Source: Saprospiraceae bacterium (GTDB lineage Bacteria; Bacteroidota; Bacteroidia; Chitinophagales; Saprospiraceae). Taken from it: a stretch of 64,000 nt of DNA. The number at the start of each line of letters is the position of its first letter. Within the stretch, counting starts at the first letter, position 1. Shown here one piece after another: positions 55,295 to 64,000 of this stretch. The stretch spans positions 2,431-66,430 of the forward strand of contig JAHDES010000011.1 in assembly GCA_020628645.1 (NCBI GenBank), in the 5' to 3' direction. The position numbers were made by a program, and so were the translations under genes. The notes below the pieces were generated by a model, which did no database searches, was not told the origin of the DNA, and was given only the letters and a program-made list of their open reading frames with translations.

Positions 55295-58200
55295 TTATTC
55301 TTTAAATTCTTCTTTTTCAGTTTCTACTGCTTTATCGGATACTGTTTTTTGCTTTGTGGTTTCATTTTCTTCTTCTTGAACAGGAGCAGTCATACAAGCT
55401 TGTATGTATGCGTGAAAGGTAGCTCCTAATTCTACTTCAAAATCATTGGGTATTTCAATAGCGGTATCTGAGATATATTCTGTATTTGAAGCAGCATCAA
55501 TTGTACTATTATAAGAGGTTAACGTACCTTGAGAACGATAAATATCCTCTGGAACAGGCAATTCATTAATAATATCTAGATTGGTAATACAGTAATCACT
55601 TTCTACAATTTGAACATGATCTAAAGCAATATCACTTGTCCAACTTGTTCCAGTAGTTCCAATGATACGAAAACGTACTGTTTGTCCTGCATAATTAGAA
55701 AGATCAATTGCTACATTTTGCCAACTATCTCCTTGGTCACCACTTAAAGACCAGATTGGAGCCGACCATGTGGCACCTTCATCTGTGCTTATTTCAATAT
55801 CTAGCGTACCCATAGCAGCACCAAACATATGATAAGCAAATGTAAGTTGAAGTGCATTAATCGAACTAAGTTCATAACAGGGCGATAGTAATCGAGCAAC
55901 TTTGCTAGGGAAATTAGGATCAGAAGCTTCTGTATAAATATAATTTACACCATCGGCTGCATTGGATGGTCCAGTATTACTTGATAATGTACCTCCAGCA
56001 TCTATGGTCCAGTCAATATCATCTGAAGGATCTTGTTGCCAATCTCCTATATTGACTTCAAAACTTTGTGTATAAGGGAAATTAGTGATTGTGGCATTAC
56101 AACCTTCCAGTGTATAAAACTGGAAATCAAAAGCAAATCCATCCGAAGAAGCAAAATTATCCCATTCGATGTAATAAGTTGTTCCTGAAGTAACTATAAT
56201 TCCAGTAAGAGAAGAAGCGACAAACGAACCTTGTCCATTATCACAATCATTATCACTTGTTGCGATTTGCGTAAGCGCACCACAAGCACCTTCATATACC
56301 CATACACGGGTATCAATCCCTGCACCACAAGAAGTTACATCCATATAACCATCAGAAGGAGCAGTGAAGGTGTACCAGTTAGCACTAGTAGCATCTGAAT
56401 TATTCGCTCCAGCTCCACTGGATGGCCCTGTAGTATAATAAAGACCATTATTTGTTAAAGGTGCAGCAAGATCGCATTTTTCAGGAGTAGGAGTATCTCT
56501 ATCTATAATCATAAAATCATCAATAGCAATATCACTTTCCCAACTAGTTCCTGTCGTACCTCTTAAAAGGATTTGTAGCGATTGTCCTCCATAAGCAGAT
56601 AGTGGAATATTCACCGAATTCCAAACATCACCTTGATCACCAGATATCGACCATTCGGAATTCCATGTAACTCCTTGGTCATCACTTGCTAATATTTCTA
56701 AGCTTCCCATCGTGCCTCCCCACATATGATAATTAAAGATTAATGCAGGATTAGAAAAATTAGTCAAGTCAAAACAAGGACTTTGAATTTCTGCTACTTT
56801 AGCTGGATTGTTTGAGCCTGATGCCTCCACATAAAGATAAAAACCACCGCTGTTTGCTTGAGTTGGACCTGTTCCAGTAGAGCCTGTACTGCCTGAAAGA
56901 AGCGTCCATTCTATATCATCTGCCGAACTTTGACACCAATCGTCGATATCTAATCCACGTTCAAAATTATCTACATAAGGAAGTTCTGTTTTTGGGGTGT
57001 TACAATTCGTACATACTTTGAATGCTTTTGCAACTGCTCGTCTACCTGTGATACCAGAAGTAGAAAGTGTGGCTCGAACACTAAAAAAGTATTCGTTTCC
57101 ATCATCATAACCAGTTAAAGGAAAGTTAGTGGAAGATGTAGAACCTAGATAATCCATGTATTTTGATCCTAAAATGAAAACATCATAATTATCTGCTCCA
57201 GTTACGGGATCCCATACCAAGTCGATTCCTGATACGTTTAGATTTGCGGGGACACCTATAATATTTAAGACACTATCTGAGACATCAAATTGACCGGCTC
57301 TGCTTACACGAACTAATACATCACCAGATAATTCAGGAGGAATATTCCATTGGAAATGACGTAAATCTGCCCCAACATTATTGGCTATCGTGGTCCAATT
57401 AGATCCATTGTCTGTCGTATATTCTAAGGTGAAATTGTTGGTGTTACCAAAAGCATCCCATCGAATAACTGCCGTTTCTCCTGGATCAAGCCCTTCATCT
57501 CCATTAGGGTAGGTAAGTCGAATTTCATTCATTATGAAAGTATAAACGACATGATAATTTTGAGCAGCCGAAGGAATCGTATTTCCATTAATAGATATCG
57601 TATAAGTACCCGATGCAGGGGCATCAATGGTAACTTGTTCCATGTTATTAATATGGTCTTCTCCACGGTAGGCAACTTTTTCAAGACTATCTAAATTAGC
57701 TACTGTGCTCAAAATCCAAGGATTTAACGTTGCTCCACCGGGAGTACTTACTTGCATATCGATATCATTCACAAGTGCTAAACCTGCAGAAGGAGTTCCA
57801 GCAGGATCAAGCCAATAGGTCATTATTTTCACTTGAGCTACATTACTCGGTACAGTTATAGTATGTGTATTCATACCCCCTTGGCTAATATTATCATTTA
57901 TGTAGGTATTATTAGTAATGACATTTACTGCTCGATTGGCATTTACACGCCCCCATCCAAATTCATAATCTGGTCCTGAACGACCTAGATCATCAGCTGT
58001 ATTTAATAATATACTTTTGATAAGTGAGGAAGGAGGTTCTACACCACCATTATTTTCTTTGTATGCTTGATACAACATTGCAGAAACACCAGCAATACCA
58101 GGAGAAGCTGCTGAAGTACCCCCACCACTTTGATAGCTATTGTTAGGAGCGGTAGTTTGTTGTGCAGTACCATGTGCACTGATATCAGGCTTAATTCGCC

Positions 58201-59443
58201 CATCTTCACAAGGCCCTCGACTACTTGATAAGGTACGATCATCATCAAATTCTAGATTTGCAGTGGCAATAGAGCTTTTGGCTGCTTTACGTCCGCCTGT
58301 AATATTTCCATAAAAATATCCATTTGGATCTGTGATGCTTCCATAAATTGAACTACAATTGCTGCTAGCAGAATTACCAGCAGAAAAAACATGCAATAAT
58401 TCATTTTGAGTATACACATCAGCATCAAGTGCTTCGGAAGAAGAATCATAAACACCACCACATCCTTGAGAATAAGAAGTAGATGTAACGACAGTTCCTA
58501 GATTAGTATAGTTTGAAAGAGCATTGACAACATGTGGATAGGATCCTATGTCGTACATGTAGAGATAAGCTCCTGTAGCCATACCAAGTTTTGTGGGATC
58601 AAGATTTCCAGCTCCACAAGCAATACCTGAAACCATGTCGCCATGGGTTCCTCCCTCAGAAGCAGTCAAATCTGTTAAACGCCCTGTAAAGTCAATGTGA
58701 CTCAATCCGCCGTCATCTGCAATACCCATGACTACATCTGTACCATCGTATCCTGTCCCTGGCGCAGCACTTAATAAATTAGCACGATGTGAAGTTCGAC
58801 CCAATAATCCATCAGGTATAGGAGGAGCTTCGATGGCTTCGATATACATCACCTCAGCTAAACTGGCTAATGCAGTGATCTCGTTTATTCCTAAACGTAC
58901 AGAAAAACCCGTGCGACTTGTAGCATTGGGAAGTGTAGTATAACCAGCTTGTAAAATTACCTGTTGCAAGGCATCACTTGAAATAGTGCGATAGGGAAGT
59001 GCTACCACATTAATCTTTGATCCATCAATCGCATGATCTGGATAATTATCAGCAGCTAAATTGCGAGACAATTTAAGTTGAGGATTAATTTCTAGAATAT
59101 TTTTCACTCCTGCTGTCGTTAGTGTTGTACTTGTTATCGTAGTTGGTACACTAGCAATATAAGCGTATCTAGGGATGTATTCTAATAGTTGTACATTGTT
59201 TTGATTCAACAAATTAATAGTAGCTTCATTAGGAATATCAGTAAATTGTAGCAATACAATGTGTTGATTGCCAATTTGATTATCACTTGTTGTAATGAGA
59301 TTAATATCACTAATGGGGCGAAGTTGGGTCTCTGGTATTTTATCTGCTTTAAAGAAGATGGTGTAATCTTTTTGAGCAAAGGCAGAAAAATTTAAACTTA
59401 GAAATAAAATAATGAATGTAGAAAATCGAAATGCTTTAATCAT
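55295..59443 (-). CDS. Secreted S8 subtilisin-like serine protease with beta-sandwich repeats
   Basis: A 1382-residue exported protease. Signal peptide at 1-23 (ending SAFAQ). A pro-region with an inhibitor-I9-like fold fills up to about 215. The catalytic Asp is in MGIADDGGLSHIDF (D243/D244), His267 in GGTHGDMVSGI, Asn357 in HVFSAGNSAS (oxyanion hole) and Ser444 in GGGTSAASPG. After the peptidase come Ig/fibronectin-like modules and two paired jelly-roll domains (about 840-985 and 1130-1295; MAM/CUB-like, CFDLTNFSNPALIFNYHMWGG and CYELSSINALQLTFAYHMFG), an internal duplication. The C-terminus has no recognisable type A or B sorting domain; it ends with a charged tail (EEENETTKQKTV ... EKEEFKE). 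Confidence 0.9.
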   Translation of the reverse strand: MIKAFRFSTFIILFLSLNFSAFAQKDYTIFFKADKIPETQLRPISDINLITTSDNQIGNQHIVLLQFTDIPNEATINLLNQNNVQLLEYIPRYAYIASVPTTITSTTLTTAGVKNILEINPQLKLSRNLAADNYPDHAIDGSKINVVALPYRTISSDALQQVILQAGYTTLPNATSRTGFSVRLGINEITALASLAEVMYIEAIEAPPIPDGLLGRTSHRANLLSAAPGTGYDGTDVVMGIADDGGLSHIDFTGRLTDLTASEGGTHGDMVSGIACGAGNLDPTKLGMATGAYLYMYDIGSYPHVVNALSNYTNLGTVVTSTSYSQGCGGVYDSSSEALDADVYTQNELLHVFSAGNSASSNCSSIYGSITDPNGYFYGNITGGRKAAKSSIATANLEFDDDRTLSSSRGPCEDGRIKPDISAHGTAQQTTAPNNSYQSGGGTSAASPGIAGVSAMLYQAYKENNGGVEPPSSLIKSILLNTADDLGRSGPDYEFGWGRVNANRAVNVITNNTYINDNISQGGMNTHTITVPSNVAQVKIMTYWLDPAGTPSAGLALVNDIDMQVSTPGGATLNPWILSTVANLDSLEKVAYRGEDHINNMEQVTIDAPASGTYTISINGNTIPSAAQNYHVVYTFIMNEIRLTYPNGDEGLDPGETAVIRWDAFGNTNNFTLEYTTDNGSNWTTIANNVGADLRHFQWNIPPELSGDVLVRVSRAGQFDVSDSVLNIIGVPANLNVSGIDLVWDPVTGADNYDVFILGSKYMDYLGSTSSTNFPLTGYDDGNEYFFSVRATLSTSGITGRRAVAKAFKVCTNCNTPKTELPYVDNFERGLDIDDWCQSSADDIEWTLLSGSTGSTGTGPTQANSGGFYLYVEASGSNNPAKVAEIQSPCFDLTNFSNPALIFNYHMWGGTMGSLEILASDDQGVTWNSEWSISGDQGDVWNSVNIPLSAYGGQSLQILLRGTTGTSWESDIAIDDFMIIDRDTPTPEKCDLAAPLTNNGLYYTTGPSSGAGANNSDATSANWYTFTAPSDGYMDVTSCGAGIDTRVWVYEGACGALTQIATSDNDCDNGQGSFVASSLTGIIVTSGTTYYIEWDNFASSDGFAFDFQFYTLEGCNATITNFPYTQSFEVNIGDWQQDPSDDIDWTIDAGGTLSSNTGPSNAADGVNYIYTEASDPNFPSKVARLLSPCYELSSINALQLTFAYHMFGAAMGTLDIEISTDEGATWSAPIWSLSGDQGDSWQNVAIDLSNYAGQTVRFRIIGTTGTSWTSDIALDHVQIVESDYCITNLDIINELPVPEDIYRSQGTLTSYNSTIDAASNTEYISDTAIEIPNDFEVELGATFHAYIQACMTAPVQEEENETTKQKTVSDKAVETEKEEFKE

Positions 59444-59657
59444 GATTGTTCGTGTTTTGGAGTTTTGATTTTATGAATAAATTTATTGGGTGAAAGTACT
59501 AAAAGTGTTTTTTAGTGGAATAGTATAGTCTTCAGTTATAAATTTCTGTATGGGAAAAGTGAAGTTTAAATCTACTAAAAAAAATAGAAATTTGAAAGAT
59601 TTCATTTTCTAATCACTCAAAATGAGGAAAATTAACATTTTGAATTTTCAATAAATA

Positions 59658-59688
59658 TTGAAAGATTAAAAATTTACTTGTATCTTTG
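59658..59688 (+). promoter_or_regulatory. Bacteroidota-type promoter for the small membrane protein gene
   Basis: TTG (59658-59660), 20 bases, TATCTTTG (59681-59688), an exact TAnnTTTG -7 with canonical spacing. The ATG at 59711 follows 22 bases later, so the leader is very short. Confidence 0.7.
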
Positions 59689-59710
59689 TAATAGAACAAC
59701 TCAAAAAATT

Positions 59711-60118
59711 ATGTTTTCCTATCCATCTTTTATTCGTTTTGATTATCGAGGACAACTTGTGATTTTGGTGACTATCATAAGTTTCATATTGATTAGTTTA
59801 ATGGCTAATTTTCCATCTCTAGCCATTTTAGGCTTGATGTTGATTGCATTATTTGGATTATGGCAGGTGATAAGTAGTTTAATTTCTGTTTTTTCTTGGC
59901 AGACGAGCTTACGAAAGATCTACTTAAAAGCTTTAGTTTTCTTCTTTTTACTCACGTTTATTTGTGCCAATTTGGATTATTATCATCCTATTCGAGAACT
60001 ATATTTTGAATTTATAGGCGGAATTTTTGCAATAGGATTAGGTATATTTTATTTATCAATTACTATAAAAGAGTATAATCGAGTAAAAAATGCTCCACGC
60101 TCTTTTTGGGATTTATAG
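59711..60118 (+). CDS. Small membrane protein, unknown function
   Basis: About 135 residues with four hydrophobic helices (roughly residues 17-34, 36-56, 75-92 and 101-120). No known family recognised. The ATG at 59711 (MFSYPSFIRFDYRG) is preferred to a TTG at 59678 since the promoter element lies between them. It is followed 40 bases later by the SRPBCC gene in the same direction and the two are probably co-transcribed. Confidence 0.7.
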   Translation: MFSYPSFIRFDYRGQLVILVTIISFILISLMANFPSLAILGLMLIALFGLWQVISSLISVFSWQTSLRKIYLKALVFFFLLTFICANLDYYHPIRELYFEFIGGIFAIGLGIFYLSITIKEYNRVKNAPRSFWDL

Positions 60119-60158
60119 AAGTATTTATAATTGAAACTATAAAAAACAACAAAAAATA

Positions 60159-61088
60159 ATGAAGAATCTAGAAATACTATCTGTTGCAATAACGCTTATT
60201 ATTTCTTTTATACTAGGGTTCATTTCGATCAACTTTTTTGGAGAATATGGATGGACTGTTTTCATTTTAATCCCCCTACTTTTTGGATTTTTACCGCCTT
60301 TTATTGTTAGTAAATCAAAAGCAATAACACGAAATGAATCGTATAAATTAAGTTTTATCACCCTAGGAATCGCGTGTTTAGCACTATTAGTTTTTGCTAT
60401 TGAAGGGATCATTTGTATAGCTATGGCGTCTCCTATTTTAACTTTCCTTACACTTTTGGGCTCTTATTTAGGCTACGTTTCTCAAGGCAATAAAATTGTA
60501 AATTCAACGAATACAACACTGTTTGTCATAGTTAGCGCCATTAGTTTAATGAGTTTCGATTATGTAAACGAACCCAAAGGATTAATTCCTATAAGAACCA
60601 AAGTAATTGTACATTCAGATATAGAAAAAGTATGGGAAAATGTCGTTACTTTTCACAAAATAGAAGAACCCATCGATTGGATTTTTAAAACAGGAATCGC
60701 CTATCCTATAGATGCAACGATTGAAGGAGAAGGCGTTGGTGCAATAAGATATTGTAATTTTTCAACGGGCAGTTTTGTAGAACCCATTACGACATGGGAT
60801 GCGCCTCATTTATTGCAATTTGATGTAGAAGAACAACCCATTCCAATGAATGAATATAACCCATTTTGGGACATTCATCCGCCTCATTTAGAAGGATATT
60901 TTAAGTCCTATAAAGGACAATTTAAGTTAACAAAACTAGATGATAATAAAACGGAACTTGAAGGAACAACTTGGTATCAAGTGGATATTACCCCAGAAAT
61001 ATACTGGAAAATTTGGTCAAACTTTATTGTCCATCGAATTCATGAAAGAGTATTACATCATATAAAGAAAGAAGCAGAAGAAAAGTAG
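60159..61088 (+). CDS. Membrane-anchored SRPBCC-domain protein
   Basis: A 309-residue protein. The first 130 residues contain four or five transmembrane helices; residues 140-305 are a START/Bet v1-type (SRPBCC) lipid- or ligand-binding domain: IPIRTKVIVHSDIEKVWENVVTFHKI is the classic start strand and helix, then VGAIRYCNFSTGSFVEPITTWDAP, LTKLDDNKTELEGTTWYQ and a long C-terminal helix (VHRIHERVLHHIKKEAEE). Function unknown; ligand is expected to be hydrophobic. It converges with the large surface-protein gene with a 10-base gap. Confidence 0.78.
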   Translation: MKNLEILSVAITLIISFILGFISINFFGEYGWTVFILIPLLFGFLPPFIVSKSKAITRNESYKLSFITLGIACLALLVFAIEGIICIAMASPILTFLTLLGSYLGYVSQGNKIVNSTNTTLFVIVSAISLMSFDYVNEPKGLIPIRTKVIVHSDIEKVWENVVTFHKIEEPIDWIFKTGIAYPIDATIEGEGVGAIRYCNFSTGSFVEPITTWDAPHLLQFDVEEQPIPMNEYNPFWDIHPPHLEGYFKSYKGQFKLTKLDDNKTELEGTTWYQVDITPEIYWKIWSNFIVHRIHERVLHHIKKEAEEK

Positions 61089-61098
61089 CACTCCTTTG

Positions 61099-64000
61099 CT
61101 ATCGAACTAGGGTTACTTCTCCTTTATAATGAAGACGTTCTCCATCTAAATATTCTACTTCAGCTGCAAAAACGTATACTCCTGAATTAAGGTCTTTTCC
61201 TCTGAAACGACCATCCCAGCCTTGTAATTCTTGTGCATCTGGAAAATTTTGTCGTTCAAATACCAAAGTACCCCAGCGATCAAAAATTCGGAGAGATAAA
61301 ATTTGTTGTACCCCTTGATTTCCATAAATCGTGAAAAAATCATTGATCCCGTCCTCGTTTGGTGAAAAGGCATTTGGTATATAAAGATCTCGTTCTACTT
61401 GCACATCAACGATCACTTGTGCAACATCGGTACAAAAAGTGGTGGTGTCAAATACTTCTACTTGATAAGTCGTGGTAAGTGCTGGCGCAACTTGAATACT
61501 TGGACAATCCGAGCAAGCTAGACTATCGACGGCTGTCCAGGTATAAACTAGATTTGAGCTATTGACCGTTGGATCTAGTTGAATACTTTCTCCTAAGGTG
61601 ATTTGAAGAAGGTTAGGTAATTCAACGACTACTTCAGGTGGAGCAGCAATGGTAATAGGATTACTTTGTTCACATCCTTCTACATCTTGTAGTTGAAGCG
61701 TATAGTTTCCGGGAGATAAATTGTCAAAACTAGTTGAGGTGATAAAGTTTTCACCATCTATACTAAACACATAAGGATTTGTACCTCCATTGGCGTTCAT
61801 CACTGAAATTGTACCTCCATTGGCACAATCAGCATCTGTAGCATTTAAATCAAAACTGATTGGTTCAGGTTCATCTAAAAATATCGTTTGAATGGCAGTA
61901 CAGCCTACTTCATTTGTGATGGTAACACTATAGTTATCACTACTTAAATCGGTAATGATGTATCCACTCCCTGTAGCTTGTCCATTAATGATGTTATTCC
62001 ATTCGTAAGTAAAAGTATTCCCTGGGCCAGATGGATCAAGTGTAATGCTTCCATCAGATGCTCCATTACAACTAATGGTTTCGGTGATGGTTAAACTTCC
62101 ATCGACTGCTTCGAGTGGTTGCGTGATTTCCACAGTGGTGGTGGTTTCGCAATTATTCATATCTGTAATGGTAACTGTATGAACACCTGCATCAAGTTGA
62201 GTAGCGATAGGTGTAGTTTCGCCATTATCCCAAAGGATGGTATTTATATTTAAATTCGCATTGACGGTAGCAACACCATCCGAGCCTTCAAAACAATTGA
62301 CAGGCATTGTTTCTACTGCAGTAGCTTGTAAAGCCAGTGGTTCTAAAATCATAATCATACTAGTGGCAGTACAATTATTGGCATCACTTACCGTCACATA
62401 ATAATCACCTGAACATAAATTATCAGCCTCAAAAGAGTTGATCGCGCTATCCGACCAAGTATAGGTATAATTTCCTGTTCCTCCATTTACTACAATAGAA
62501 AAACTCGCATCACAGTCGCCAAAACAAGTGGGTTCAATGCTATCGGCTATATTAATTTGAATTTCTTCGGCTTGAGAAATAGTGGTAGTTAAAATAAGAC
62601 TCACACTATTGGCATCAGTAATCGTAAACGTATAATTACCAGCCAATAAATTTATTTCTTCTACAGTCCCAGCAGATGAGATTGTACCTGTACCTGTTTG
62701 ACCAGATGATAAATGTTCCCAACTATACGAATAAGGAGCTAAACCATCTCCAGTAGTTATTTCAATTATGCCATTTGTGTCACCAAAACAATCTAATTCA
62801 CTAGCTGTTAAGCTCGCTAAATTGGTATTATCATAAGGTATAAAAAGGCAGTCTACACCATCACATCCTAAATTATCAGTTACTGTTACACAAACGGTGC
62901 TTCCTCCTGCTAGATTGGAAACGATGGGGGTAGTCGCTCCATTTGACCACTCGATGGTATAGTTACCATTTCCTCCCATTGCAGAAAGGGAAGCATTACC
63001 ATCCATTAAATCGTATCCAGAAGCATTTTGATTAATTCCTATTTGAACCATGATGGGGTCAAGCTCTGTCAAAATAGTAGTGACTAAGCTATCACAACCA
63101 TTAATATCTAACAAAGTATCTTGATACATACCCGTTTCATCATAGATGGAATTTCCTATTTGATAAGTATCGCCATTACAAATAGAAATAGGGTTATCTA
63201 TTGCATTTAAAGGTAAAATGGTGAGCATTCCATTTACAATACTATCACAACCATTGGCAGCAGTTAGGATTTCATTAATTGCGCCAGTTTGTGTGTAGAT
63301 GGAATTTCCAACGAGCAGTTCTTCTCCATAACAAATCGTTTCATCTAGTATAGTAGATATTTCATCTGGTTGAAATAGAGTAGTAGTCGCATTGGTTGAT
63401 AATCCGCCAGATCCAACTATAGTAAAAAGATAATCTCCTGCACTTAGATTGCTAATTAATTCGAGTTCATTTTCATTTGCAATAGTGCCACTTCCTTGTG
63501 TATTGTCACTTGTATTGGTCCAATTGTAGGTGTAAGGAGGCGTTCCACCATTTAAATTTAGACTAATGGAGCCATCTGTATCGCCATAGCACATCAAATT
63601 CATCCCTGCAAGCATAGCATTGATTTGTCCTATAAACGTTACCTCTATACAATCTTCATTGCTACAGCCATTTTGATCTGTTACAGTAACACAATAAATA
63701 GCTGGCAAAACATTATTAATTGATTGAGTTGTTGCTCCATTTGACCATTGAAAAGTGTAGGGTGCTTGCCCATTTTCAGGATTGGCAGCGGCAGCACCAT
63801 CTGGAGTATCCATCAAAGTAGCTGGAGTTATTTCAATCGTATTAACTAGGATAGAATCTGCAATGCTTAAATTGGTATAAACGATACTATCACAACCATT
63901 AAAAGCCACTAAAGTATCTGTATACATTCCTTCTTGGTTGTAAGTATTCGAACCAATTGTATAGGAACCACCAAAGCAAATCGTAGTATCGACACTTACT
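61099..64000 (-). CDS. Giant gliding-motility-type repeat protein, T9SS type B C-terminus (N-terminus outside window)
   Basis: At least 965 residues. The frame is open to the right edge of the window, so the start lies beyond; ATG 63927 is only internal. Two kinds of repeats alternate: 'ICxGxxYxIGNxxYxxxGxYxDTLxxxNGCDSI' units of about 50 residues (TICFGGSYTIG, ICYGEELLVGN, ICNGDTYQIGN) and SprB-like units (YTYNWTNTS, YSYSWEHLSSGQTGTG, YTFQWSNGATTQSINNVLP, ATDADCANGGTISVMNANGG). The last 90 residues are a type B (CHU_C) sorting domain: YIPNAFSPNEDGINDFFTIYG, IFDRWGTLVFE, WDGRFRGKDLNSGVYVFA. Such proteins are surface adhesins; SprB is the mobile adhesin of gliding bacteria, so involvement in adhesion or gliding is likely but inferred. 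Confidence 0.88.
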   Translation of the reverse strand, partial: VSVDTTICFGGSYTIGSNTYNQEGMYTDTLVAFNGCDSIVYTNLSIADSILVNTIEITPATLMDTPDGAAAANPENGQAPYTFQWSNGATTQSINNVLPAIYCVTVTDQNGCSNEDCIEVTFIGQINAMLAGMNLMCYGDTDGSISLNLNGGTPPYTYNWTNTSDNTQGSGTIANENELELISNLSAGDYLFTIVGSGGLSTNATTTLFQPDEISTILDETICYGEELLVGNSIYTQTGAINEILTAANGCDSIVNGMLTILPLNAIDNPISICNGDTYQIGNSIYDETGMYQDTLLDINGCDSLVTTILTELDPIMVQIGINQNASGYDLMDGNASLSAMGGNGNYTIEWSNGATTPIVSNLAGGSTVCVTVTDNLGCDGVDCLFIPYDNTNLASLTASELDCFGDTNGIIEITTGDGLAPYSYSWEHLSSGQTGTGTISSAGTVEEINLLAGNYTFTITDANSVSLILTTTISQAEEIQINIADSIEPTCFGDCDASFSIVVNGGTGNYTYTWSDSAINSFEADNLCSGDYYVTVSDANNCTATSMIMILEPLALQATAVETMPVNCFEGSDGVATVNANLNINTILWDNGETTPIATQLDAGVHTVTITDMNNCETTTTVEITQPLEAVDGSLTITETISCNGASDGSITLDPSGPGNTFTYEWNNIINGQATGSGYIITDLSSDNYSVTITNEVGCTAIQTIFLDEPEPISFDLNATDADCANGGTISVMNANGGTNPYVFSIDGENFITSTSFDNLSPGNYTLQLQDVEGCEQSNPITIAAPPEVVVELPNLLQITLGESIQLDPTVNSSNLVYTWTAVDSLACSDCPSIQVAPALTTTYQVEVFDTTTFCTDVAQVIVDVQVERDLYIPNAFSPNEDGINDFFTIYGNQGVQQILSLRIFDRWGTLVFERQNFPDAQELQGWDGRFRGKDLNSGVYVFAAEVEYLDGERLHYKGEVTLVR

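Noticed and set aside
1-64000. CRISPR array
   Set aside because: No regularly spaced direct repeats of 20-50 bases were found; the repeats seen are palindromic and unevenly spaced.
1-64000. tRNA or rRNA genes
   Set aside because: I looked through the intergenic regions for the T-loop GGTTCGAATCC pattern and acceptor stems and found none.

Overview
This window (about 37% G+C by eye, AT-rich intergenic DNA) comes from a member of the phylum Bacteroidota, most likely a Saprospiraceae-like or related marine/sediment bacterium. The evidence is the many secreted proteins ending in type IX secretion (T9SS) C-terminal sorting domains, one gliding-motility-type (type B) C-terminal domain, SprB-like repeats, a FecI/FecR/TonB-receptor cell-surface signalling set with an STN domain, LytTR and AraC regulators, and promoter-like TAnnTTTG -7 elements. 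I see no tRNA, rRNA, CRISPR array, insertion sequence or phage gene. The genus call is inference from gene style only.

Layout. 1-11.3 kb: end of a LytTR response regulator, an AraC regulator, a T9SS-exported BNR/sortilin-type protein, the heptose epimerase gene hldD, a membrane-anchored SPOR protein, an AddA/RecB-like helicase directly behind dcd (dCTP deaminase), and a WD40 protein. 11.4-20.6 kb: a phosphopantetheinyl transferase, a small lipoprotein, a small membrane protein, an atypical SDR, then the most unusual block. In that block two proteins sharing the Pycsar-effector-type membrane domain (DUF5706) flank a 1253-residue lipoprotein that joins a metallophosphoesterase, a kinase-like segment and an Omp85-type beta-barrel; a small unknown gene and a DinB-like protein follow. 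20.8-30.9 kb: GH16 glucanase, ABC-F ATPase, a dockerin-like T9SS protein, a putative lipoprotein methyltransferase, PBP4 (dacB type) and a di-haem cytochrome c peroxidase. 31.2-35.7 kb: ECF sigma factor, FecR anti-sigma factor and TonB-dependent transducer in one direction. 35.7-64 kb: a class-C beta-lactamase-fold hydrolase, a remnant of a molybdopterin oxidoreductase, giant secreted adhesin/protease genes (1799, 1630, 1382 and more than 960 residues), a second AraC regulator, a 3-hydroxyisobutyrate-dehydrogenase-type oxidoreductase, FtsK/SpoIIIE, a RibD/DHFR-type reductase and two small membrane or SRPBCC proteins.

How it works together. Most of the window supports a surface- and polymer-directed lifestyle: secreted proteases, glucanase and adhesins go out by T9SS, and TonB uptake is controlled by a FecI/FecR relay. 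The housekeeping genes (dcd, ftsK, hldD, dacB, ABC-F) are ordinary. The intergenic DNA carries several families of long imperfect palindromes, some present in two or more copies here, a tandem pair of T-tailed hairpins behind an identical 16-base motif, and degenerate 'CTCTGCG' and 'ACCACGGATGCAC' type dispersed repeats. The points most worth following are the DUF5706 block at 13.9-19.7 kb and the tandem hairpin locus at 37.7-37.9 kb.
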